NCBI GenBank assembly: GCA_916700875.1
Contig: CAKAKS010000068.1
Span: forward strand, 34,288,127 to 34,352,126
Reading direction: 5' to 3'
From: Sebastes aleutianus
Lineage: Eukaryota > Chordata > Actinopteri > Perciformes > Sebastidae
DNA: 64,000 bases
Part shown: positions 9,722 to 21,700 of the stretch, piece by piece
Position numbering within the stretch: the first letter of the stretch is position 1
Layout of the letters: each line of letters starts with the position of its first letter
Notes under the pieces: generated by a model
What the model was told of the DNA's origin: nothing
Seen by the model: only the letters and a program-made list of their open reading frames with translations
The model's database searches: none
Translations under genes and position numbers: made by a program

Positions 9722-12700
9722 GTAGGACTCTGATTTCATGATGGACGTTTGAAACTCTTAATAAGTGAGGCAGAGAGCTGAGAGAAGCTGTGTGCTTTCA
9801 GGATGTTTCTATACTTGGTTAGAGGCAGAGACCAAATAGCATGTGTTCACTCAGGTCTGAAACTCACGTTGTCTCTGATCCAGCGTGCTGGGTGTGGTGG
9901 TACTGATGTCTCTGAGTGGGTCATATTCTGAAGAACCTCTGGACAGGATGCACAGACCGACGGTCCCTATAATATTAATATTACAGGAGAAACATACTGT
10001 ATTATAATCAGATCTAGAATCAGAACACAATGTACGTTACTATATGATATGATCAATTAAAACTTGATAAAGATTTATAAAATCATAAGGTATAAATACA
10101 ATAGAGATGACAGAAACATCAGTTAACAGGAAAATGTTTGTTAAATATTAGGCTATTATAATATTAATATTATTATTATTATTATTAATTTATATCATAT
10201 TATATAAAAGGGTGTAAAGTAGTAGTAAAATAAATGCAAAAAATAAATAAATGCAAATATAAATACATTTATTTAAAAAATAATAAAAACAAATAAATAA
10301 AAAATAATTAAAACAGACAAGTAAATAAATAAGGGACTTAATACAAACAGATATCGATTTATGTCACATTTTATCAATTACTTAATGGCTACATTTATTT
10401 TTTGATTATTTTTGCTATTATTTATTGATTGATTTGATTGAACCAAAAAATAATATTAATGTATTAATAGTGTCCCTTTTATTTATTTTTCTTGCATTTA
10501 TTTATTTATTAATTCATACATTTGCATGTATGTATTTATTATAATTATTTCATATTATATAAAAGCGTGTAAAGTAGGCTATTAAATTCACTATAAAATC
10601 AATAAACCCTTCCACTTATATTCTCAGTCCCTGTATATTTGATATTATAGGAATATTGGGGCGTGAAACTAAACGGAGTTAAAAACTGAAAAGTAAAAAA
10701 CAGGCTTAATAATAGATTAAACTTATATAGCGCTTTTAAAGATCTCAAAGACGCTTCACACTTTCGGGGGGAAAACGGTGTGAGACAAACAGGAGACGAA
10801 CGACAAACACAGGCGACATACAGAGGCACACTCTCATACATACACACGGACAAATGGGTAAGGGGAGGCGGGGGCTACAAGTAAGCAGAGGACAAAAGAT
10901 GGGTCTTGAGGCGGGACTGGAATAAGGTGAGGGAATCGGAGTCTCTGATGAGTTTTGGGAGGGAGTTCCAAAGCTCGGGAGCTGCCCTGGAGAATGCTCT
11001 GCTTAGTTTGTGGTGTTTTATTCATGACGTCCATCCCGTCTGTCCTCAGAATCAGCAGCTGTCAGTTCTTTCTCTGCACAGAGTGTTTGTTTTTATCTCT
11101 GTTACCTCCTAGAGTAGATGTTTAGGACGCCGCAGGCTCATGAAGCCAGCAGAACGGCCACATCGCAGTCAAGTGCATCAGCAGCGCGCCAAACGCTTCA
11201 TTTTATAATATGTTTTATTTATTTGTTAATTTATTTTTTTGAATTTATTTTAAAATGTATGTATTTGAATGCTCTGACCCCATGACTAATGTTGAGTGAC
11301 AGCCCCATTATTTGCATAATGAGGCAGAAATGCATAAAGACATTTAAAAAGAAATGTGTAAAGAAAAGAATACAGAAATAAATAAATTTGGGGAAATAAA
11401 TAAGAGGTGAAATGCAAAGGTGAAATCATGCAGAAATAAATAAATAAATGCATAGATACATAAATAGATAGACATTTAAATAGAAATAGAAATTTATATA
11501 AAAATAAATGCAAAAAAAAAGAAATAAATGTAAAAATTAATAAAATGTAAATTTACACAAATAAAAGGGAAAATAAAACAGCAGAGTAAATAAAAAGAGA
11601 ATTAATGCAAAGATAAATGAATAAAAAATCTAATTAAAACAGAAATATCCATTTATGTCACATTTTATCAATTAATCAATGGCCATATTTATTTATAATA
11701 TTATTTTTCCTACATTAATTGACATATTTATTTGTCATGTCAAGAGGTCAGAACATACAAATACAGACATTTAAAAATAAATATAAAATAAATGAAAAAT
11801 AAATATAAAATAAATGAAAAATAAATAAATGAAAAATAAATGCAAAGATAAATAAACAATAAAATAATGCAAAAATAAATAAAGACATCCAAAAATTAAT
11901 AAAAAATAAATGCATCAATACATAAAAGGGAAAATAAAACAGCAGAGTAAATAAATAATCAAGAATCAGAAATGAATGTATGTTACTATATGATATGATC
12001 TATTAAAACTAAGATAAAGATTTAATAAATCATAAATTAAAATACAATACAGATGACAGAAACGTCAATTAATAAGAATATCTTTTAATTATTCTCGTTC
12101 TTTTTCTTATTATTATTTCATATTATATAAAAGGGTATAAAGTGGCTGTTAAATTCACTATAAAATCAATAAACTCTACTATTTATATTCTCAGTCCCTG
12201 TATGGATATTATTTGATATTATAGGAATATTGGGGCTTGAAATGATAAATCAGGATGAGCCAACACACGGCACGGCGTTGGGGAGGAGGGTGAGAACGAA
12301 GGTGCTGTAATTTATCAATACAATATTCATCTACTTTTTGTAAAATAATCAGTGAACCGTTCGTCATACTTTTTTTTTTGAATTTGTGAACAAATATAAT
12401 TAATGAAACATTATTTAAAAGTTTTCTGAATCTGCTCTTTTGATTTACAGAATATGATTTTACATGGCAAATATTTCCAGAAGAATTAAATGTTCAGACG
12501 AAGGCTGTGAAATGTGTAAATAATAAAAGAATAATTTAACTAGAACAAGTTTTCTCTTTAAGCTTTTTGGGCGTTATCATGATGGTCAAACATTATGTTA
12601 AATTACATAGTTTTAGGTCAAAAACCTGCATTGTTTTCTTAATTCTTAATCTCCATTAACAGAAAACATTGTGGACTTCACTAATGTCTAAACCATGGCT

Positions 12701-15700
12701 ACGTCCCTGTATGGAATAGTTATGGCTCGGTTAGACATTGTTTTCACTAACTTTCAGCTTACTATGACCTTAATCAGAACTGAATGCCAATCACAATGTC
12801 ACTGTGCTGTGTGGACATATTTATGTACCCAGAACTTTGGTATAAACACAGACACACACAAACAATAGTCTGGTATCACCCTCTGGTGGCTACAGCTAGA
12901 AATACAAGGAGGCCAAGATGTCTGGTTACTTGCTGTTAACAAAGTAAAAGCCCCAAACAATTACACAGTAATTCATTATTGTTGTTAACAACAACATATT
13001 TCACTATTTGTTACAGTATTAGTACTATTTTACTGTAAAATTCAATAAACAAATTAAACCGTAAAGCATTTATTTTCTTTTGACCCTGTTAAGATCTTCT
13101 GAAATATTTGAGAATTTGAAATCAAATCAAATATATTTGATTACAATTATATAAGAATATATCTATTAATAAACAGTTGTTTAGGGGAATAAAGGTGGAA
13201 CTCTCAATAAATTTAATTACATTATTAGTTACAGTTGATTTACAGAATAGCTGGCTGAACAACTGTTGTGTTTGATTTCTGTATAATAAAATAAAAAAAT
13301 AAAAAATTGAAAATAAAATAATGTATTTGTGTATATGTATAGGAATATATGCATAAATACAAGTTCAAATCAATAAAGTACTAAATAAAACAATAACCTA
13401 GTTGGCCCTGCCGGACTGACCCTGCTGACCTGCTCTGGAGGTCCCTGACGTTGTGCGTCGCTGCCGGTGGACGGGGCTGCGCCACCCTCGTTGTTATAAC
13501 TGATATTATTATTCTAATTATTATTAGAATTAATTATGTTCCTTGCTCATTAATTTATTTATTTAGTTATTTCCTTCCCTATGCTTCCCCTTAGTTAACT
13601 ACTTATTTATTTATTTTACTTAGTTTTTTTTTTATTTGTTTATTTTTGTTAATTTATTTACTTATGTGATTATCAACCTCTCCTCTCTCCATATATCCAC
13701 CCTATAGACTCCACCCCAAAACACACGCTCGCTCTCTCACACACGCACGCATGCACGCTCGCACGCTCGCACGCACGCATGCACACAGTATACATATGTA
13801 TAAATACATACAGTACATACACGTGTATATATACATTTGTAAATATATGCACACACACATATATACATATCAATCATTCATGAATTAATTAGACTAGTAA
13901 TTAGTTAATTAGACTGCTCGGCTCTGATTGGTTGTTTTGGTTCGGGCGTGGTGGAAACTTGCAAATGTCATTAGGAGCACTAGGAGGAGGCAGAGGAACG
14001 AGATTTCTTCCCAGATCATCTGTCTCTCTACTGTCAGGGTATAGTGACACTTTTATAAAAATAACTTTTTGTCTTATTTACTCAAAGTTCCTGACTGCAG
14101 CTTTTCAGGAGTAACATTAAGAAGTAATCCACTCTAAATGATTCTCCAATTGAAGAGATTGGGGACAAAATCCACAGAGCTCCAATGCAACCTGACCTGA
14201 TCCTGATAGGACCCTGCAGGGAAGCCCAACAAAACTACATTTGACCCCCGTTTCAAGAATACAGTATTATGAACTGAATTAGTTGTGTCAGACTGAAGTT
14301 TGAAGCATTGGTTTGTGAGCACTAGATCTGCTGTGTTGGCTTGTTTGTATGATAACTCAGTAGAAATCTGTGACAGGATGCTTCTACTGCAACCTTTCTG
14401 CCTGACCTGTCCAGAGCAGGACAACTCATTATCACCCTTTGCATTATCTCTTTTAGGATTCTCCCCAGGTCTCCAGACAGAAGAACATGATGCTTTCAAA
14501 GGTAAACAGAATAAAAATATACAAAAGAAAAATTACACAAGAGATTATTTTACTAATTACTCTCTTACCTGTGTTCAGAGATTGATGATATCCGGTTGGT
14601 GAGAGGATCCAGCCGCTGTTCTGGTGATCTAGAGGTGAAGCACCAGGGAGTTTGGAGAGGAGTGGATCACCGTTTCTGGGACCTGAAGTCAGCAGACAGA
14701 GTTTGTAGACATCTGGACTGTGGTTCTGTGGTTCGGACTTCCTCAACAACACGTCTATTTCCACCTTCATGGACGATCCCACCTTCCTGTCTTAAGTCTG
14801 AATCTAGACTGACGAAATGTTTAGAAGAAAGTTCTCCAAATCTAATTTTTCCTACCAGTTTGGAGATCATCTGCTCAGGTAACAACATCAGTATCCACAA
14901 CACAAAAACATAAATGCAAAGAAAGCTCATCAGTGGGCTTGTTGCTGGAGGCTCATGGCTTCAAACCTTCCATACTGATATTCCTCTTACAGCAGCCACC
15001 AGTAGGGGACTGTCACTGAACTGACCTTCTTCCACTAGTGGAGCTGGGTGGGACACCATGACTCTTACAAATGGTGCACACTTTTGGACAGTCTCTCAGT
15101 CCTCCAAAGCATTCCTGGGTCCTTTCCCATTTCAGATTTTATACGGCTCGACTCCTCTCCTCGATTCCTCTCCTCGACTCCTCTCCTCTCGTCTTAGTCC
15201 CGCCCACGGGAGATGCGAGCAGAGGAGGCGAGGAAAAGACAAGAGGAGAGAGGAAACGAGGAAATATGTTTTTAGAGACATGAGACGTCGTTTCCTCTGA
15301 AGCGTCACGTGAAGTGACGTCCGTTTCTGATGACAGCAGCAGCTGATCACATCTGGATCAGCTGTCAGTTGGCTTTAACAGATGTTGATGTCTGAACTGA
15401 TCTAATACTAATAAAGACACTCAGTTATTCTCAGTGGCAGAGCAGCAGTGTTTCTCTCTGTAGCCTGTTACTTGTTTACCTGTTTATTTATTTATTATTA
15501 GCGTCTGTAGTTATTGATATTCTGACACTAGAAGTTATGTATTAGGCTGAAACGGGGAAATATGTTTTTAGAGACATGAGATGTGAACAGTGTTAACTGT
15601 AGGTGTGAACAGTGTTAATTGTAGGTGTGAACAATGTTAACTGTAGGTGTGAACAGTGTTAACTGTAGGTGTGAACAATGTTAACTGTAGGTGTGAACAA

Positions 15701-18700
15701 CAGACGGACCATGTTGATGGTGAAGTGTTCCAGCAGCAGAAGGACCTGCAGGATCTCTGCTTCACACACCGCGGCTGAAGGAGTCTGACACCGAAAGAGC
15801 TTTATAAGAGCTGACAACAAACAGACCTCAAACAACTTTCTGAATTTATTAGAAAGAGTTTTCTTTGATGATCTGTTATTTCCTCCGTTAACTTTTATTA
15901 AGGATCCAGTTAAAGTCAGAGAGAGAAGGAGGGTCTGTCTTTTACACCTTTTACATCATTTATCCTCATTTCCATTCAGTCACATGAGGCTGATAATTCC
16001 TGAACGTGGGTTTGATATGAGTTACATCATTTACATTTTCCCTGATACATTCAGCCTGATACATAACTTCTAGTGTCAGAATATCAATAACTACAGACGC
16101 TAATAATAAATAAATAATATAAAGGTGTTGTGCCAGTAGAGATGGTTCCTGGTCCTCTAAGCAGGACTCAGTCCACAGTAGAAATACAGACTGCAGCTGT
16201 TATTCATGTGCAGGTGTTTGTTAAACAGGTAACAGACTACAGAGAGAAACACTGCTGCTCTGCCACTGAGAATAACTGAGTGTCTTTATTAGTATTAGAT
16301 CAGTTCAGACATTAACATCTGTTAAAGACGACTGACAGCTGATCCAGATGTGATCTCATGTCTCTAAAAACATATTTCCTCGTTTCCTCTCTCCTCGTGT
16401 CTTTTCCTCGCCTCCTCGAGGAGAGGAATCGAGCCGTATAAAATCGGAAATGGGAAAGGCCCATAGTCTCAAAAACTGGGAAAGGAAATGTCAAATGCAG
16501 GAAAAGGAACAGTGCTCAGAAACATGTACTGACAAACAAGGACTGAATGATCCTTAATGAACCAACACCTCTCATAATCTCAACAAAAACTATCCTCACC
16601 AAATGGGCATACACAGTAGGACTACTGCATTGATTGTAATGTGTCAGTGTATTCTTTGCTATGCCCTATCTAACTATGAAGCAAGGACTCTCTGTCTGTC
16701 TGTGTTATTTGTATATCTCGAGAACAACTCATCTGATCTACTTCACACTTGGTGGTTGTATTGCTGGGGACCCAAAGGAGTGCTTTTTCAAATTTGGTGT
16801 AATTTGACACACGACACATTCAATATTAATAAACTTTGAATAAACAAACACACAGGCTTCAGGGCTCTGCAGATTGAGACGAGCATGTCATCTGCAGCGA
16901 TCACTTTTGCTGCTGGATCCTGGATATAGCCTGCTAACACTATATGAATGCTGGATAACAACCAAATTCACTTCTCTGGAGTCAAACAGCGACGAGCGGT
17001 TCTCCACACTGCTGCAAGCAGCACTTCCTCGGGGCCAAACAATCGGACCGTTCCGAACGGTCGAGACCTGGGTGTTATTTTCCCCCCGTGTGTAAGACTG
17101 TATTTCCCCGGTGTAAGACTTGATAATAACTCATAACAGTAATAACATTACTGCCAGCAAAATACCTCCGCTAATGAATTCCATGCTCTACTTTATAACC
17201 GCGGTGGTTATGTCAGAGCAAGCCACTAATGAGCCAATTTGGGATTTACCTCAGTTAGGTGTTTTTCACCATCTGTTTTTCAGGGCCGTATTTAGTGATT
17301 TGGGGGCCTCAAGCAAACACCTTCTTGTGTTACTCTTCACCCTCTAGAAGAGATAGAAAAAGTACTCAAATGTTTCTAAAGTAAAAGTATTAACTATTAA
17401 TAAGAAAACTATTAATATCGCACAGCAAAAGTCCTGCATTCAAAGTTTTATTTTAAGTGACGAGTGACAGAGAGGCATTAACAGCACAATGTGCTTACAT
17501 GTACTTAACGTCTGTTCAAGGTGGAGCTTTCACTTCTATGATGCCAGTTTAATGAATGATGAATAAAATCTGAATCTGCAGTAACAATTCTCCGTCAGGT
17601 AAATGCAGTACTACAATGTTTTCCTCTGAAGTAGAAGTACACAGTTAGTACTATACAGTTGAGATATGTTTTAAGTGTTTTGGGGGTCTTTTGTAAGATA
17701 CTTTGGGGTACAATCAGTTAGAGTATTAACATAATTCAGTATTTTTCATACAGAAACATCATAATAAATCTATATCTGTTAGAGGGTCAAGTCAGCTCCT
17801 GGTGTTTTTTCCCGTGAACCAGAGTGTATTTCACTAATGTTTCTGAGTCGACACAACTTGGGTGTGTAACGCAACTATGTGATAGCAGGTGTTTTACTCA
17901 GGACCCAAAGAAGCTCAGTGTCGAGTGTGAGGTTTGGATGAGCGGTTCTCGAGAAAGCTGCAAGCAGCAGCACCACAGACCAAACATTCAGCCCGTTCTA
18001 AAGGACATGTTTTGAACAGGCGCTGCACTAGTACTTCATCTCTCTGTCTGCATGGTTCTCTTTCTCTCTTCTTCTCCAGACTCTATCAGGCTGGTGAATG
18101 GGACTAGTCTGTGTTCAGGCAGACTGGAGGTGAAGTCCAACCAGTCCAACCAGTCGTGGTCCTCAGTGTGTGAAGATGACTTTGACCTGCAGGATGCTGA
18201 GGTGGTCTGTAGGGAGCTTGGCTGTGGGGCTCCTTCAGTCCTCCAGGGGGCGCTCTATGGAGACGTGGAGGTTCCAGTGTGGACCAAAGAGTTCCAGTGT
18301 GGAGGCCATGAGTCTGCTCTCCTGGACTGTGACAGCTCAGACTCAGATAGAAACACCTGCTCACCTGGCAAAGCTGTTGGACTCACTTGCTCAGGTAGAA
18401 GAGGAGCTGTAGCTTTGATTTGATTTGAGTTTCTATTTTAATAAATGTGACTTCATCTGTTTTCACCAATTACTCCTGTCTGCTCAGAGCTCCATGATGT
18501 CCGGCTGGTGGGAGGATCCAGTCGCTGTGCTGGTGAACTGGAGATGAAACAACGGGGATACTGGAGACCAGTGGATGACCCAATGTCTGACTGGAATCTA
18601 AAGACAGCAGATGAAATGTGTAGAAAACTGGACTGTGGCTCTGCTGTTTCAACAGGGCGGAGAGAGGGTGACATTGACAAACGTATATGGTGGATTAGAC

Positions 18701-21700
18701 CAACTTGTCTTCAGTCCAAGTCTGCATTTAGGGAGTGTATATTCACACACTCTGAGACTTCCCGTTCCAACCTGGAGATCAACTGCTCAGGTAACAGCAG
18801 CAAATCCATCAGCTATAACTGTAATCTCTACAGTCTTTTCACTTACATTTATATTTCACGGATGTTTTTGTCCAAAGCAACGTACAAACAAGGTATCATC
18901 CAAGCCACAGTAGATCAAGGAGAAGTCATCAAGAAGAAGTGCTCAGTTTGACTTTCCACCTGACACAAGTGTCACGTTGTTGTAGGAGCATGCAGCAAGG
19001 CAGAAGTGCATAAGAAATGAAAAGGCAGCATTGAGTTAGAGATCTTATTCAGCCACCAAGGGAGAACACAGCAGAACAGTCTGGATTGAGATTTTCTGCC
19101 TTGCAGTGCCGGTGGGACTAGTTGTTGTTCACTGGCTGATTGTAGAGAATGAGAAGGTCAAAAACCTGAATAAGAGAGTTCAACTTGTAATTATCTCTGT
19201 CGCTGTCTTTCTTCAGAATCTGTCAGGCTGGTGAATGGGAAGAGTCTGTGTTCAGGCAGACTGGAGGTGAAGTCCAACCAGTCCAACCAGTCGTGGTCCT
19301 CAGTGTGTGAAGATGACTTTGACCTGCAGGATGCTGAGGTGGTCTGTAGGGAGCTTGGCTGTGGGGCTCCTTCAGTCCTCCAGGGGGCGCTCTATGGAGA
19401 CGTGGAGAATCCAGTGTGGACCAAAGAGTTCCAGTGTGGAGGCCATGAGTCTGCTCTCCTGGACTGTGACAGCTCAGACTCAGATAGAAACACCTGCTCA
19501 CCTGGGAAAGCTGCTGGACTCACCTGCTCAGGTAGAATCTCTATTCTAATGCAAGTTACTTTACTTCTTTTACTAATTATTCTCCTGTCTCTGTTCAGAG
19601 CCTGATGATATCAGGTTGTTAGGAGGATCCAGTCGCTGTGATGGTACGCTAGAGATGAAACAACATGGAGAATGGAGACCAGTGGCTGACGTCTATAAGT
19701 GGGACCTGATGTCTACTGCTGTTGTGTGCAAACAGCTGGACTGTGGTTCTGTTCTTTCAACAGGAAGAAGAGATGATTCGTACAACCGACATGCATGGAT
19801 AATCCGATCTTCCTGTGGTCAGTCTGAGTCTTCAATCAGGGAATGTGTATTAATACAGCCTGGTTCTTCCCGTAACGTTCTGGAGGTCACCTGCTCAGGT
19901 AACACTATAAATGGCAATAACTTCAACAGGAATCCTTATAATCTCTTTCCTGTCTGTTCATTGGACTAGTAAAGAAATAGCTGTCATTTTGAGGAAAGAG
20001 AAAATTAGGTAATCCTTTATATCCAAGCATATGTTGTCACGGCAGTACTGGTGAAAGGATTTGTTGTCGTGAGTTGAGGCCTGAACCAACACGGAAACAG
20101 TCCTGTTTTAAACAATGCAGGGAGCTGGGTTGGTGAGGTGTGTAGCTTCAGGCACTGATGAGACATGAAATACAATCTAAGAAGTCCCATTTTGTTGTGA
20201 TGATCACAGGGAACACAGTAGACATGTGGTGTTGATGTTACGGGGTAATCCAACGGGAATGAGCTCTTGTACATATTTGATTGGCTCCTGCAGTGTTTTG
20301 CCGGCAAAGATCGAGTCAGGTTCTACTTTTTTGCCGGATGACCCTGCAGTTTTTTTGCCAAAGTCCTCTGTGTTGGCACCCTGGCTGCATCACCAGACTG
20401 GCCTCATTCTAATGAATGAGGAAGCTGTGTTTTGTTCAGGCAGAGATAAAACTAAATAACTTAATAAAATAACATGACGCCGTGGGTTGGTTTTCCTCCC
20501 CAATGTTTTGAGTCACAAGACGCCACTGGTTGGCACTTATTATTTTATACATTGATTAAAACTTTACTGATGTACTTCAGTGATTTTGTGCTGTTGAGAG
20601 CCTGGTTAGAGGTTTCTCTGACTTTCTTATTTCTCTCTCTCCAGACTCTGTCAGGCTGGTGAATGGGAAGAGTCTGTGTTCAGGCAGACTGGAGGTGAAG
20701 TCCAACCAGTCCAACCAGTCGTGGTCCTCAGTGTGTGAAGATGACTTTGACCTGCAGGATGCTGAGGTGGTCTGTAGGGAGCTTGGCTGTGGGGCTCCTT
20801 CAGTCCTCCAGGGGGCGCTCTATGGAGACATGGAGAATCCAGTGTGGACCAAAGAGTTCCAGTGTGGAGGCCATGAGTCTGCTCTCCTGGACTGTGACAG
20901 CTCAGACTCAGATAGAAACACCTGCTCACCTGGCAAAGCTGTTGGACTCACCTGCTCAGGTAGAAGAGGAGCTGTAGCTTTGATTTTATTAATGCAAAAA
21001 ACTTTATTTATTTTATTAATTATTCTCCTGTCTCTGTTCAGAGCCTGATGATATCAGGTTGTTAGGAGGATCCAGTCGCTGTGATGGTACGCTAGAGATG
21101 AAACAACATGGAGAGTGGAGACCAGTGGATCACTGGGACTTTGAACGGGACCAGAAGGTAGCAGCTGCAGTGTGTAATCGACTGGACTGTGGTTCTGCTG
21201 TTTCAACAAACAGAAACACCAGTTCTCCATGGAAGTCTGTGTGGTGGATCCGCCAGTCTTGTGTTGAGTCTCATTTGATGCTACGGGAGTGTTTAAAGCT
21301 ACCTAGCATCACGATAGGCTACAACAGCCTGGAGGTGATCTGCTCAGGTAACCCTAAACAGTGACAGTCACATCCTTAACTTTTTCAATGAGCAGTTGCT
21401 CACTAAGTCCTCCATATTAAATATGAATCCAAGAGTCCTCCATTTCCCATGGCTCCTGCTAATAAACAAATCCTGTCATCTTACTGGGCTCAGTTTTCAT
21501 CACTTTGACAAAACAAATAAAGATGATTCATGTTTCATCTTCCACTGTGTTAACAGATATTCTGGCTCAGCCAAACATCTCCTTCGCTACCTTCATTGAC
21601 GGGGTTTCTGAGGCCAATCAGCAGGGGATTCAGGTGCTCATGGGCTCCAGCTTCACCATCAGCTGCTCCATCCTGCCACAGTACCCAGGAGGCTCCTTCC

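Larger units (their letters stand above)
9722..14456 (+). other. Gene 1 intron 1, repeat-filled
   Basis: A 4.7-kb intron. It contains AT-rich aaat-type arrays (10180-10690, 11190-12130), a dispersed repeat (10711-11035), about 1.2 kb of non-repetitive sequence conserved in all units (12230-13430), a GCAC/TA-rich simple repeat (13720-13870) and a MITE-like end (13915-14105). No open frame there looks coding. Confidence 0.65.
14879..18079 (+). other. Gene 1 intron 3, transposon-bearing
   Basis: A 3.2-kb intron. It holds an inverted-repeat element (15117-16462), then dispersed repeats of fish type (16600-17100 and 17840-18010). Gene 2 has the same intron with an added TTAA element. Confidence 0.65.

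Noticed and set aside
14300..14602. Frame running through exon 2 into intron 2 (also 39117, 63335)
   Set aside because: It reads exon 2 in its correct frame but runs through GT-AG splice sites and ends in the intron or just inside SRCR 1. The exon model explains it better.
18104..18364. Minus frames opposite type-A SRCR exons (also 19223, 20651, 44263, 45395, 46832)
   Set aside because: They repeat because the sense exon repeats. The sense frame has conserved cysteines, splice sites and phase; the antisense has none.
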